From: Shewanella saliphila
GTDB lineage: Bacteria > Pseudomonadota > Gammaproteobacteria > Enterobacterales > Shewanellaceae
Direction of reading: 5' to 3'
DNA length: 64,000 nucleotides
NCBI RefSeq assembly: GCF_014648295.1
Contig: NZ_BMQV01000009.1
Coordinates: 1-64,000 of the forward strand
Positions 1 through 8,528 of this stretch are shown here, piece by piece. The first letter of the stretch is position 1; every line of letters begins with the position of its first letter. The notes under the pieces were generated by a model. It searched no databases. It worked only from the letters and a program-made list of their open reading frames with translations, and was not told where the DNA came from. The position numbers and the translations under genes are program-made.

Positions 1-123
1 CATGATAGGACAGGGTATGTGTTCAGCAACTATGCTGAATGGAAGTATGCATGAGCCGTATACGAGGTCCGTACGTACGGTTCTGTGAGAGGGATGGGGC
101 GGTGACGCCTCACCCTACTCGAT
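1..123 (+). mobile_element. Group II intron, 3' end only (end of domain IV, domains V and VI)
   Basis: Bases 53-83 fold as a group II domain V: the outer stem pairs 53-60 with 76-83, a two-base bulge lies at 74-75, and an upper helix pairs 61-64 with 70-73. Bases 87-123 fold as domain VI, with an unpaired adenosine at 117, seven bases from the intron end, in the branch-point position. The intron should end at T123, after a CTACTCGAT tail. The intron-encoded reverse transcriptase would lie left of the window. It is inserted about 28 bp beyond the stop of the efflux pump gene and points toward it. Intron class cannot be assigned from this part. Confidence 0.85.
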
Positions 124-126
124 GTT

Positions 127-149
127 GTTAGCTTAATAGCTTAGCTAAC
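127..149 (-). terminator. Stem-loop downstream of the RND pump gene
   Basis: Seven-base arms at 127-133 and 143-149 form a perfect inverted repeat three bases past the pump stop codon. On the minus strand the intron begins where a T-tract would be expected, so the group II intron may have landed just beyond the pump terminator. Terminator function is inferred. Confidence 0.45.
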
Positions 150-151
150 GA

Positions 152-3100
152 TTATGCTTCTACTGTTTTAGCGCGTTTTGCTAATGCGTAGTAAAACAGT
201 GGTGTGAGCAGTAGACCAAATATAGTCACACCAATCATACCGGCAAACACTGCGACACCAATGGCTTGACGCATTTCTGCCCCTGGGCCACTCGAGAACA
301 CCATAGGCACCACACCCATAATGAAGGCGATAGATGTCATTAGAATTGGGCGTAAACGTAAGCGGCCCGCTTCAAGAATGGCTTCTAACGGCGTCATGCC
401 TGTGTCTTGCAACTCTTTAGCAAACTCAACAATCAAGATGGCGTTTTTGGTCGCCAGCCCCACCAGAACGATCAGTCCGATTTGGGTGAAGATGTTGTTG
501 TCGCCGCCGTAAATTAATACACCACTGATTGCCGACAGAATCGTCATCGGAATAATCAAGATAATCGCCAACGGTAAACTTAAGCTTTCATACTGCGCGG
601 CTAATACCATAAACACTAATAAAATGATTAATGGGAAAATATACACGCCCGCATTACCGGCCAATATTTGCTGGTAAGTAATTTCAGTCCACTCGTAAGT
701 CATACCGTTTGGTAAGGTTTCGGCCAGGATTTTTTCAATCGCAGCTTGCGCCTCGCCACTACTAAACCCAGGTGCTGCGCCGCCATTAAGCTCGGCAGTG
801 GTAAAACCGTTGTAGTGCATCACACGATCGGGGCCGGCCACATTAGCCACGTTAATAAATGAGCCAATAGGCACCATTTCACCTTGGTTGTTGCGAACCT
901 TGAGCTGAGCGATCTGCTCTGGTGTTTGTCTAAACTGCTCGTCTGCTTGTACATTCACCTGATATGTACGGCCAAACTGGTTAAAGTCGTTGGCGTAAAC
1001 CGAGCCCATGTAACCTTGTAGTGTGGCAAACAATTCGTCTAACGACACGGCTTGTTGCATGGCTTTGGTACGGTCAACTTCAACTTCAAGTTGCGGTACA
1101 TTGACTTGATATCCAGAGAAAATTCCCGCCAGCTCAGGTGTTGTTCTGGCTTTTTGTACCACTTGCATGGTGACTTTATATAGCTCATCGTAACCGTAGT
1201 TTGCCCGGTCTTGAATTTGTAATTTAAAGCCGCCAATAGTACCTAAACCGCGTACTGGTGGTGGTGGGAAAATCGCAATAAATGCGCCATCTATCGCGGC
1301 AAATTTTTGGTTTAATGCCGCTGCAATTGCCCCTGCTGAAAGCGATGGGTCTTTACGGTCGGCAAAGTCATCTAGCGGGGTGAACAAAATCGCGCTGTTA
1401 GTGCTGTTAGTTAACCCATTAATGCTTAAGCCTGGGAACGCCACAGCATGTGCAACGCCGGGTTGGTCTAATGCAATCCCTGCCATTTGTTTCACAATTG
1501 CTTCGGTGCGATCAAGCGATGCCGCATCAGGTAATTGTGCAAAGGCAATTAAGTACTGTTTGTCTTGCCCTGGTACGTAACCTGTTGGCGTGCTAGCAAA
1601 TTGCAAACCTGTTACGCCGACTAAGCCGACATACAACACGCCTACAACAACACCAAAACGGATGACTTTTTTCACGACCCAGCCGTAACCGTCAGACAGT
1701 TTTGCAAAGAAACGGTTAAATGGCGCAAATAACCAACCGCCAAGCATTTTGTCCATACCACGGGTAAGGAAGTCTTGCTTGTCATGATGACTCTTAAGTA
1801 ACAATGCCGCCAATGCAGGGCTTAAGGTCAACGAGTTTATTGCTGAAATAAAGGTCGAAATAGTAATGGTTAAGGCAAACTGCTTATAAAACTGACCCGT
1901 TAAACCAGACATAAATGCCGTTGGAATAAACACCGCAGCCAATACTAATGTGGTGGCGATAATTGGGCCAGTCACTTCTTTCATGGCTTTTTGTGTTGCA
2001 GCTAAAGGTGATAAGCCTTCTTCAATATTACGCTCAACGTTTTCGACCACTACAATCGCGTCGTCGACCACAATACCAATCGCCAGTACCAGACCAAATA
2101 ACGACAAGGCATTAAGCGAGAAGCCCATTAAATGCATAAAGGCAAAGGTACCCACTAACGACACAGGTACCGCTACTAATGGAATAATAGACGCGCGCCA
2201 GGTTTGTAGAAATAGTACTACGACTAAGACGACTAACAATAGCGCTTCAAGCAAAGTGTGTACAACAGCCTCAATTGAACCGCGTACGAATACCGTAGGG
2301 TCATAAACGATGTCGTAAGTTAGGCCTTCTGGGAAGCTGGCTGATATTTCTTTCATTTTGGCGCGAACGTCATCAGAAATCTGAATCGCGTTTGAACCAG
2401 ATGCTTGGAACACCGGTATTGCCGCAGCATCTTTATTATCTAGCATTGAACGCAGTGCATAAGTTGATGCGCCTAGTTCAACACGGGCAACATCTTTTAA
2501 GCGGGTGATTTGGCCTTGTGAGCCCACTTTAACAATGATGTCTTCAAACTCTTCAACGTTGGCTAAACGGCCTTTCACATTGATAAGCAGTTGGAAATCA
2601 CTGTCGCCACTGGGTTGAGCACCTAGGCTACCTGCGGCAGCTTGTTGGTTTTGCTCACGAATTGCCGCAACCACATCATTAGGTGATAAACCAATTGCGG
2701 CTACTTTATTGGGGTCTAACCACACACGCATGCTGTAGTCACCGGCGCCAAATACACGCACAGCGCCCACACCCTCAATACGGGCAAGTTCGTCTTTAAC
2801 TTTTAACACCGCATAGTTAGACATATACAGCATGTCATAACGATTATCGGGCGAGGTTAAATGCACCACCATGGTTAAGTCTGGTGATGATTTCTCGGTG
2901 ACAATCCCTAAAGTCTGTACATCTTCTGGTAAACGCGGTTTTGCACGTTCAACTCGGCTTTGTACCTGGGTTTGGGCTAAATCAACATCGGTACCAATGG
3001 CAAAGGTGATGGTTAATGTCATACGGCCATCAGAGGTGGCTTGAGAGGACATATAAAGCATGTTCTCAACGCCGTTTATCTCTTGTTCCAGCGGTGATGC

Positions 3101-3286
3101 GACTGTTTCTGCGATTACTTTTGGGTTTGCCCCAGGGTAATTGGCGGTAACCACGACCGTTGGCGGAACCACTTCTGGGTATTCGGTGATCGGTAATTGC
3201 CAAACAGCCAGTGCGCCAGCGATAAAAAACAATAGCGATAGCACTGCGGCAAAAATCGGTCTTTTAATAAAAAATTGCGACAACAT
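152..3286 (-). CDS. RND multidrug efflux transporter, AcrB/MexF-like (HAE1 family)
   Basis: This 1044-residue inner-membrane, proton-driven drug exporter has the normal HAE1 length. It begins with the typical MLSQFFIKRPIFA start and has two blocks of membrane helices around two large periplasmic loops. The adjacent aspartates used for proton relay are visible in GIVVDDAIVVVEN (about residues 400-412), and the conserved lysine is in GLATKNAILIVEF near residue 940. The N-terminal periplasmic sequence looks closer to MexF/OqxB than to E. coli AcrB. The gene follows the adaptor gene by 14 bp and would form one operon with it. No outer-membrane channel gene is present, so the pump probably borrows a TolC-like protein encoded elsewhere. 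The operon is likely controlled by the divergent TetR gene at 4967. Confidence 0.95.
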   Translation of the reverse strand: MLSQFFIKRPIFAAVLSLLFFIAGALAVWQLPITEYPEVVPPTVVVTANYPGANPKVIAETVASPLEQEINGVENMLYMSSQATSDGRMTLTITFAIGTDVDLAQTQVQSRVERAKPRLPEDVQTLGIVTEKSSPDLTMVVHLTSPDNRYDMLYMSNYAVLKVKDELARIEGVGAVRVFGAGDYSMRVWLDPNKVAAIGLSPNDVVAAIREQNQQAAAGSLGAQPSGDSDFQLLINVKGRLANVEEFEDIIVKVGSQGQITRLKDVARVELGASTYALRSMLDNKDAAAIPVFQASGSNAIQISDDVRAKMKEISASFPEGLTYDIVYDPTVFVRGSIEAVVHTLLEALLLVVLVVVLFLQTWRASIIPLVAVPVSLVGTFAFMHLMGFSLNALSLFGLVLAIGIVVDDAIVVVENVERNIEEGLSPLAATQKAMKEVTGPIIATTLVLAAVFIPTAFMSGLTGQFYKQFALTITISTFISAINSLTLSPALAALLLKSHHDKQDFLTRGMDKMLGGWLFAPFNRFFAKLSDGYGWVVKKVIRFGVVVGVLYVGLVGVTGLQFASTPTGYVPGQDKQYLIAFAQLPDAASLDRTEAIVKQMAGIALDQPGVAHAVAFPGLSINGLTNSTNSAILFTPLDDFADRKDPSLSAGAIAAALNQKFAAIDGAFIAIFPPPPVRGLGTIGGFKLQIQDRANYGYDELYKVTMQVVQKARTTPELAGIFSGYQVNVPQLEVEVDRTKAMQQAVSLDELFATLQGYMGSVYANDFNQFGRTYQVNVQADEQFRQTPEQIAQLKVRNNQGEMVPIGSFINVANVAGPDRVMHYNGFTTAELNGGAAPGFSSGEAQAAIEKILAETLPNGMTYEWTEITYQQILAGNAGVYIFPLIILLVFMVLAAQYESLSLPLAIILIIPMTILSAISGVLIYGGDNNIFTQIGLIVLVGLATKNAILIVEFAKELQDTGMTPLEAILEAGRLRLRPILMTSIAFIMGVVPMVFSSGPGAEMRQAIGVAVFAGMIGVTIFGLLLTPLFYYALAKRAKTVEA

Positions 3287-3300
3287 GATGGGGGTATTCC

Positions 3301-4539
3301 TTAGCCTTGACTTGCTTCATCAGCAATTTGTGCTGTGAGTGGCTGATTATCAAATAGTAACTGTGCTTGGTGCAGCGCTTCTATTTGGCTGCTTTCTGCC
3401 ATATCGGTCAATTTAGGGGTAATGGTTACACTAGGACGCACTTTTTGCAGACTGTTAACCACAATGGTGTCTTCTGGTTGTAAACCGGCAGTAATAATGC
3501 GTAAACCGTGAATTTTTTCGCCTAACGTTACACCACGATATTCAAGGGTGTTTTGCTCGTTTACCACTAAAACATACTTGTTGCTTAGGTCGGTAAAGAT
3601 GGCTTTATCGTCAACCAAAATACCCTGATAAGACGCGCTACCGGCAATGCTAATGCGCGCAAATAAGCCTGGCATTAAGATGTTGCTTGAGTTGGTAAAT
3701 GTGGCTCGTACGCGAATAGTACCGGTTTGTTGGTTAACGGCATTATCAACAAAGTCGATTACACCCTGGTGGGTAAACTCAGTTTCATTGGCTAGGGCCA
3801 TTAATACAGTGTTGTTACCTGAGCGTGGGTCTTGGCGTTTGTTCTCACCCGATAGCGAGGCATACTTAAGGTATGTTTGCTCGTCGATATCAAAGTAGGC
3901 ATGCATATTGGCTGTTGAAACCAAACTGGTTAGCTGAGTTTGACCTGCCGTGACATAGTTACCTGCGGTTTCGTTGGCGTAAGACACTCGGCCAGTTATG
4001 GGCGCGGTCACCTGGGCGTATTCAACGTTTAATTTTGCGCTGGTTAATGCTGCTTTAACAGATGCGACCGCAGCAGCGGTTTGGTGCATTGTGCTACGAC
4101 GAGTATCGATAAGCTCTTCAGACACAGCTTGTTGACTGAATAATTTGTTGGCACGGTCAAAGTCGTTTTTCGCCAATTCATGGGCCGATTTTGCACTGGT
4201 TAGCTCAGCTTGAAGACGTTCAACTTCTGCGTTAAATACTTTTGAGTCAATGGTGAACAATATGTCGCCCTTGTTGACCAAGGCACCTTCTGTAAAGTTT
4301 ACCGACTCAATGTAACCCGATACGCGCGGCACTAGGGTGACTTCTTCAGGTGCTTGTAAGCGTCCAGTAAATTGGTCCCATTCGGTAATGCGCTCGTGCA
4401 ATACGTTAGCAACACTCACTTCAGGGGCGGCAGGCGCAGCACCAGCCTGTTGTGCTGCAGGTTGTTGCCCACAAGCCACTAGCAGTACTGCCGCTAGGCT
4501 TACTAACAAAGTAGATTGAATTGATTTAAACATAGTCAT
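3301..4539 (-). CDS. RND efflux periplasmic adaptor (membrane fusion) lipoprotein, MexE/OqxA-like
   Basis: This 412-residue periplasmic adaptor links the inner-membrane pump to an outer-membrane channel. It has a lipoprotein signal with lipobox LVAC near residue 23, so it should be anchored by an acylated cysteine. A biotinyl-lipoyl-like half is seen at VPRVSGYIESVNFTEG, followed by a coiled-coil hairpin at about residues 100-170, the second lipoyl half (ITGRVSYANETAGNYV) and beta-barrel domains. The ATG at 4539 is favoured over the one two codons later because an AGAGGA-type ribosome site lies at good spacing upstream. It is the first gene of the pump operon, behind a promoter overlapped by TetR-type operators. 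Confidence 0.93.
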   Translation of the reverse strand: MTMFKSIQSTLLVSLAAVLLVACGQQPAAQQAGAAPAAPEVSVANVLHERITEWDQFTGRLQAPEEVTLVPRVSGYIESVNFTEGALVNKGDILFTIDSKVFNAEVERLQAELTSAKSAHELAKNDFDRANKLFSQQAVSEELIDTRRSTMHQTAAAVASVKAALTSAKLNVEYAQVTAPITGRVSYANETAGNYVTAGQTQLTSLVSTANMHAYFDIDEQTYLKYASLSGENKRQDPRSGNNTVLMALANETEFTHQGVIDFVDNAVNQQTGTIRVRATFTNSSNILMPGLFARISIAGSASYQGILVDDKAIFTDLSNKYVLVVNEQNTLEYRGVTLGEKIHGLRIITAGLQPEDTIVVNSLQKVRPSVTITPKLTDMAESSQIEALHQAQLLFDNQPLTAQIADEASQG

Positions 4540-4621
4540 GTTGCTGTCCTCTAATCAATAGCTTTTACGTCATTTAACGGGCTATTGGTTGCGTTACTTT
4601 TTGTCTGTGGCTACAGTTTTA

Positions 4622-4705
4622 TACCGATTGGTAAAAATTTTTCTGTACCGAACGGTAATATATAGATTAAAATACCTCTGTCAATGTATTTTGTACCGAT
4701 TGGTA
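4622..4705. promoter_or_regulatory. Three TetR-type operators flanking the efflux operon promoter
   Basis: Three near-identical 12-bp palindromes of the form TACCGAnnGGTA lie at 4622-4633, 4646-4657 and 4694-4705. The first and third are identical; the middle one has AC at its centre. Start-to-start spacings are 24 and 48 bp. On the minus strand a TTGACA -35 box (4679-4684) and a TATATT -10 box (4657-4662) sit 16 bp apart between them. One operator is therefore just upstream of the -35, one touches the -10, and one is in the early transcribed region. This fits repression by the TetR protein encoded at 4967; that assignment is inferred from proximity. Confidence 0.85.
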
Positions 4706-4867
4706 TGAAATTATTTTGACAGCGTGTTCAATTCATCTGATGATGAACAACTGTAAGAAGACATTTAGAGGGTTAGTGGCGTTGAAGTCATGTTGTCAGT
4801 GGCTGGCAACATTATATTAAGGCGATTAATCGGCACATTTATTAAGCCTTTGAATGGTTGAATTTTG

Positions 4868-4925
4868 TGCTAAAATACGCGGGCGATTTAACATAAAATT
4901 TACGTTAATGCTATGTAAGTTAACG
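4868..4925 (+). promoter_or_regulatory. Probable promoter and inverted repeat of the TetR regulator gene
   Basis: An extended -10 element, TGCTAAAAT, lies at 4868-4876. The only -35 candidate, TTGAAT at 4850-4855, is at poor spacing. Downstream, CGTTAA at 4903-4908 and TTAACG at 4920-4925 form an inverted repeat between promoter and gene. The efflux operator motif is not repeated here, so autoregulation through that motif is not evident. Confidence 0.35.
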
Positions 4926-4966
4926 CGATAGTCGTTAGGGGCTCGCTAACATAAGAGGTACGATTT

Positions 4967-5587
4967 ATGACAACAACAAAAGCAGCTTGTGTCGGTCGCC
5001 CACGTGGGTTCGATATCGACTTGGCATTAGAGCAAGCGCTTAATGTGTTTTGGCGTAATGGTTATGAAGGGACTTCTTTAAGTGAGCTCACAGAAGCGAT
5101 GGGCATTAAAAAACCCAGCCTTTATGCTGCCTTTGGCAATAAAGAACAGTTATTTTTTAAAGCGATCGACTTATATGAAAATCGACCAGACTCGCTATTC
5201 AATATTGCTTTTCAGCATGAGCGCGTTGCCGATGTTATCCGTGGATTATTGCTTGGTGCCGCCGCCCAGTTTACTGACTGTAGCCACCCACAAGGTTGCG
5301 CGTTAATTAACAGCACGTTTTCATGTAATGAGGCGAGCGAGTCAATTAAACAAACGGTGTTAGCGCGTAAATCAAAACATAAACAACGGCTCGTTGATCG
5401 CTTTGAATTGGCTCAAAATCAAGGCGAATTGCAAGAGGGTTGCGAACCTGTGGTATTGGCTAGCCTGATGACAGCCTTGTTTCAAGGTTTGTCGATGCAA
5501 GCGTCTGAAGGGGCAAGCCTTGATGAGTTGCAAAAAGTCGCGACTATGGCTGCTGAAGGTATTTTAACCGTCAACGTTAAGCGTTAA
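4967..5587 (+). CDS. TetR/AcrR-family regulator of the divergent efflux operon
   Basis: This 206-residue DNA-binding repressor has an N-terminal TetR helix-turn-helix at about residues 12-60, visible in GTSLSELTEAMGIKKPSLYAAFGNKEQLF. The C-terminal half is the ligand-binding and dimerisation domain, which is variable in this family. The ATG at 4967 follows an AAGAGGT ribosome site at good spacing. It is transcribed away from the adaptor gene, and the 427-bp gap between them holds three palindromic operators around the pump promoter. The likely role is drug-responsive repression of the pump. The inducing ligand cannot be read from the sequence. Confidence 0.9.
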   Translation: MTTTKAACVGRPRGFDIDLALEQALNVFWRNGYEGTSLSELTEAMGIKKPSLYAAFGNKEQLFFKAIDLYENRPDSLFNIAFQHERVADVIRGLLLGAAAQFTDCSHPQGCALINSTFSCNEASESIKQTVLARKSKHKQRLVDRFELAQNQGELQEGCEPVVLASLMTALFQGLSMQASEGASLDELQKVATMAAEGILTVNVKR

Positions 5588-5621
5588 TGCTTTCAATGTA
5601 TGCATGGCTGTAAACGAAACC

Positions 5622-5655
5622 TTGATACTGCGCGAGTCATTGCTGGCAGTATCAA
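5622..5655. terminator. Stem-loop between convergent tetR and pilin genes
   Basis: Ten-base perfect arms at 5622-5631 and 5646-5655 enclose a 14-base loop between two convergent genes. There is no T-tract on either side, so termination is plausible only from position. Confidence 0.4.
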
Positions 5656-5695
5656 TATTGCGGGCTTATATTGGGGTTCAATAGGGCTGGGGAAA

Positions 5696-6187
5696 TTAAC
5701 AGCCGCTAGTTGTCAGGTTGTAAAAGGCTGGTTCGGTTTCAGTCGAGTCAACATTGTATTGCAAGTTGCAGCTACTGCTTATGTTGTATCCCTGTGGAAA
5801 AATGAATGTTCCTGTATTTGGAATATCATACAAACCCCAGTCAGCGCTAAACTCACTCGTTGCACCAGCCATTGTCTCAAATGATCCTTCTAACGCTAAT
5901 GGCAGATTGGCTGGTGAAGAAGTGATATATCCCAATGTTGTACTCACTGCACTACCATTCAAGGTCACCGAACCTGGGTCGAGTTTTTCCTGACCAGCCA
6001 ATACGGCTTTTGAATACACCAGAGTGTTAGCCGACTTTAATGCACCTTGTAAGCCATTTAAATTGGCAATGACCGCATCACTTTTTAAGTTTATAAACTT
6101 CGGCGCGGCGACTACCGCCAAAATCCCTAAAATAATGATCACGACCACTAATTCAATTAGGGTAAAACCACGTTGTTGTTTTTGCAT
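5696..6187 (-). CDS. Type IV prepilin-like protein, MshA-like
   Basis: This is a 163-residue pseudopilin or pilin. The start at 6187 (MQKQQRGFTLIELV) is chosen because it gives the short basic leader and G/F cleavage site expected for prepilin peptidase. An open frame upstream to 6265 would add an untypical 26-residue extension. After cleavage the mature protein starts with FTLIE and a hydrophobic helix of about 22 residues, followed by KFINLKSDA as in mannose-sensitive haemagglutinin pilins. Two cysteines near the C terminus could form the pilin disulphide loop. No assembly genes are nearby, so it is an orphan subunit that would need a pilus machine encoded elsewhere. Confidence 0.8.
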   Translation of the reverse strand: MQKQQRGFTLIELVVVIIILGILAVVAAPKFINLKSDAVIANLNGLQGALKSANTLVYSKAVLAGQEKLDPGSVTLNGSAVSTTLGYITSSPANLPLALEGSFETMAGATSEFSADWGLYDIPNTGTFIFPQGYNISSSCNLQYNVDSTETEPAFYNLTTSGC

Positions 6188-6334
6188 AGTAAAATCCAAT
6201 ATTTGCTTACTGCAGTCAGTATAAAGAACCACTTGGTTGATGTCATTGTTTGAGTCAGTTTGCATTTATCAGTGAGTAACTTTGTGATGTCGATGTTTTT
6301 TGGTAGATTAGCAAGCTATAACAGCATTACTGAT

Positions 6335-6360
6335 TTAACCTCAACGCGAACCGAGGTTAA
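6335..6360 (+). promoter_or_regulatory. Stem-loop in the mogA leader
   Basis: Eight-base perfect arms at 6335-6342 and 6353-6360 enclose a ten-base loop. The structure ends about 15 bases before the AGGGA ribosome site of mogA. It does not match the molybdenum cofactor riboswitch as I know it, and no T-tract follows. It may affect translation or RNA stability. Confidence 0.4.
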
Positions 6361-6388
6361 TCACCCCCCACAATTAGGGAAAATTACC

Positions 6389-6922
6389 ATGAGCAAAGCT
6401 AAAATCGGCATCGTCACAGTAAGCGACCGTGCCAGCGCTGGCGTATATGAAGACTTGTCTGGCAAAGCCATTATTGATGTATTAAATGAGTATTTAACCT
6501 CTGAGTGGGAGCCTGTGTATAAGGTGATCCCAGATGAGCAAGATGTGATTGAAGCGACCTTAATTGATTTAGCTGACAATCAAGATTGCTGTTTAATTGT
6601 CACCACGGGTGGTACTGGCCCGGCTAAACGCGATGTCACCCCAGAAGCAACTGAAGCCGTGTGCGATAGAATGATGCCTGGCTTTGGTGAGCTAATGCGC
6701 ACCGAGTCGTTAAAGTTTGTGCCAACGGCTATTTTGTCGCGTCAAACAGCAGGGTTACGTGATGACTCGTTAATTGTGAACTTACCGGGCAAGCCTAAGT
6801 CTATCCGCGAATGTTTAGACGCGGTATTCCCTGCTATTCCGTATTGTATTGACTTAATGGATGGTCCATTTTTAGAGTGTGATGAAGCGGTCATTAAGCC
6901 ATTTAGACCTAAAGCAAAGTAA
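6389..6922 (+). CDS. mogA: Molybdopterin adenylyltransferase MogA
   Basis: MogA activates molybdopterin by adenylation, before MoeA inserts the metal. The 177-residue protein starts at 6389 (MSKAKIGIVTVSDRAS) behind an AGGGA ribosome site. An in-frame extension to 6260 is not supported because it is unlike the family. The MoaB/Mog fold is shown by VTTGGTGPAKRDVTPEA (about residues 70-86) and by LPGKPKSIRECLDAVFPAIPYC near the C terminus. The gene stands alone with its own terminator, while the partner moeA domain and mobA are at 60-62 kb. Confidence 0.95.
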   Translation: MSKAKIGIVTVSDRASAGVYEDLSGKAIIDVLNEYLTSEWEPVYKVIPDEQDVIEATLIDLADNQDCCLIVTTGGTGPAKRDVTPEATEAVCDRMMPGFGELMRTESLKFVPTAILSRQTAGLRDDSLIVNLPGKPKSIRECLDAVFPAIPYCIDLMDGPFLECDEAVIKPFRPKAK

Positions 6923-6980
6923 GTGTTAGCAGATATTGCAGATACACTATTTTAATCACCACTGCTTTATATCAAAAAGA

Positions 6981-7007
6981 ATGCCGTCAAATATGACGGC
7001 ATTTTTA
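6981..7007 (+). terminator. Rho-independent terminator of mogA
   Basis: Nine-base perfect arms at 6981-6989 and 6994-7002 with a four-base loop are followed by a run of T. Confidence 0.92.
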
Positions 7008-7059
7008 TGTCTGGCTATGCTTGTTGGCAAAGGTTGGTATGAGCGACCGAGCTGCAACA

Positions 7060-7284
7060 CTACAAGTTTTTAAACTGTTGCTTGAGCTCAAAGTCGTTGT
7101 CGGTTACCAATCTTTCCAGCACTTGTATGCGCTCAATCAATGCCTGGTTTTGTGCTTTCATGTCGGCCAAACCATCGACCTCTGTTTTTTGCTTATGCTT
7201 TAAATACTGTTTAAACATTTCGGATGCCGTAGTACCGACAATTACGATAAATACCAGTGCGATAATCGCCATATCTTCGTTCAT
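7060..7284 (-). CDS. Small membrane protein with coiled coil, PspB-like
   Basis: This 74-residue protein has one N-terminal membrane helix (about residues 4-22) followed by a basic linker and a heptad-rich cytoplasmic segment ending RIQVLERLVTDNDFELKQQF. The tail resembles the C terminus of phage-shock protein B, which binds PspC and PspA in envelope stress. The ATG at 7284 follows an AAGGAG ribosome site; a GTG two codons earlier would overlap that site and is rejected. There are no pspA or pspC genes nearby, so involvement in the Psp response is only a possibility from sequence resemblance. Confidence 0.65.
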   Translation of the reverse strand: MNEDMAIIALVFIVIVGTTASEMFKQYLKHKQKTEVDGLADMKAQNQALIERIQVLERLVTDNDFELKQQFKNL

Positions 7285-7335
7285 AATCACTCCTTAATTT
7301 ATGTTGTTTTTTGTCAATGTTATCGTCTTAAAATC

Positions 7336-7364
7336 CTCGCCTTAATTCATATAATTAAGGCGAG
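7336..7364 (-). terminator. Terminator of the natA-natB operon
   Basis: Twelve-base perfect arms at 7336-7347 and 7353-7364 surround a five-base loop, 30 bp past the natB stop. On the minus strand a T-rich stretch follows. Confidence 0.75.
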
Positions 7365-7394
7365 TAGATCTATTAACTATTTTATAACTATGGC

Positions 7395-8528
7395 TTACAG
7401 CCCAAAGACCACTTTTTCACTTTTTAATGACTTCTCTAACCCTGCTGCGAGAGCTACAGCAATGATTAAGGTGGCCACTGATGACACGATTAACTGCATC
7501 ATTGGGATTTCGCGGCCTTTAATAAAGTCCATTAATGCTTGTTGCTGACCTGATACTGGTAACCACTGCAATACGTCTGGGGCAATGTTGTAGCTGGCTG
7601 CCATTGACAGTGCCAGCGGCACAAATAACACCATGGTTAAGTATGACTGCGCTTCTTTAAAGGTTTTGGCCATAAACGACACATACAATTGCAAGGTAGC
7701 TGCCATGAGTGCGACAGGAATACCGATTAACAACATTAACCCCATAAAGTCATGGCTAATGTTGACGGTAAAGCCAATTTCTTGCCAAGGCACAAAAGGA
7801 TACGCCACCTTAGACACCAGCAAGATTAAGATTAATCCCAGCATCGCAAAACAGGTCACGGCAATAATTTTGCCCAACACCAACTCACGTGTGCTCATTG
7901 GGTGACTGAGCAGCAATGCCAGTGAGTTACGCTCACGTTCGCCAGCACTGGTGTCGATGGCGAGGTTCATGCCAGAAATAAACACCGAATACATCATGGT
8001 GAAAATCGCCAAGCCTAAGATCATTCCACCTTTAGAATCTGCTGTAGCCTTGTCTTCAACATTGATTTTGATTGGTTGGGTAATGCCTGGGTTAATCCCG
8101 CGGGCAATTAAGCGTAAGCTGCCCATTTCTGCACTGTAAGCCTGTAGCTGTCGCTCAAGACGGCGGATAGACTTTTGGATCTTTTCATCTGAGTTATCAG
8201 CAACCAATAATACTTCTGCAGGCTTAGCTTTCGCCATGTTGGCGGCATAATCATCACTAATGGTTAAGGTGATTTTATTCGCCTGTTCATCGTCTGCGTG
8301 GTTAATGCCGTTATTGCTGAGGTAACGCACTAAATCTGGTGCGTTATTGGCATTTTTAATGTTGATGCTAAGATCTTCTGGGCTAGATAGTTGACCAATT
8401 AACACCATAAATAGGCCACACATGATCAGTGGCGTACCGATGGCATAATATAAACCTGCCATGACAGAGCGTTTGTCTCGTGCGGCATCAATAAGCTCTT
8501 TGCGCACCATTGCTAGTATCATTTTCAT
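7395..8528 (-). CDS. ABC-2 type transporter permease, NatB-like
   Basis: This 377-residue permease is the membrane half of an ABC exporter. It has one N-terminal membrane helix, a large extracytoplasmic loop (about residues 45-170), then five or so helices. This is the arrangement of the Bacillus NatB sodium-efflux permease and of ABC-2 exporters with a large external domain. The motif SAGERERNSLALLLSHPMSTRELVLGK is the conserved cytoplasmic contact for the ATPase. Its start overlaps the natA stop by one base (TAATG), which indicates translational coupling. The substrate is unknown; sodium is suggested only by resemblance to NatB. Confidence 0.88.
   Translation of the reverse strand: MKMILAMVRKELIDAARDKRSVMAGLYYAIGTPLIMCGLFMVLIGQLSSPEDLSINIKNANNAPDLVRYLSNNGINHADDEQANKITLTISDDYAANMAKAKPAEVLLVADNSDEKIQKSIRRLERQLQAYSAEMGSLRLIARGINPGITQPIKINVEDKATADSKGGMILGLAIFTMMYSVFISGMNLAIDTSAGERERNSLALLLSHPMSTRELVLGKIIAVTCFAMLGLILILLVSKVAYPFVPWQEIGFTVNISHDFMGLMLLIGIPVALMAATLQLYVSFMAKTFKEAQSYLTMVLFVPLALSMAASYNIAPDVLQWLPVSGQQQALMDFIKGREIPMMQLIVSSVATLIIAVALAAGLEKSLKSEKVVFGL

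Noticed and set aside
1950..2306. 118-codon frame antisense to the RND pump
   Set aside because: A shadow frame; threonine/serine-rich translation follows from the antisense of conserved membrane codons.
5600..5884. 94-codon plus-strand frame
   Set aside because: Largely antisense to the well-supported pilin gene and crosses the stem-loop between convergent genes.
6260..6388. N-terminal extension of mogA and a possible molybdenum cofactor riboswitch
   Set aside because: The extension is unlike MogA proteins and the internal ATG has a good ribosome site. The leader hairpin does not match the riboswitch core.
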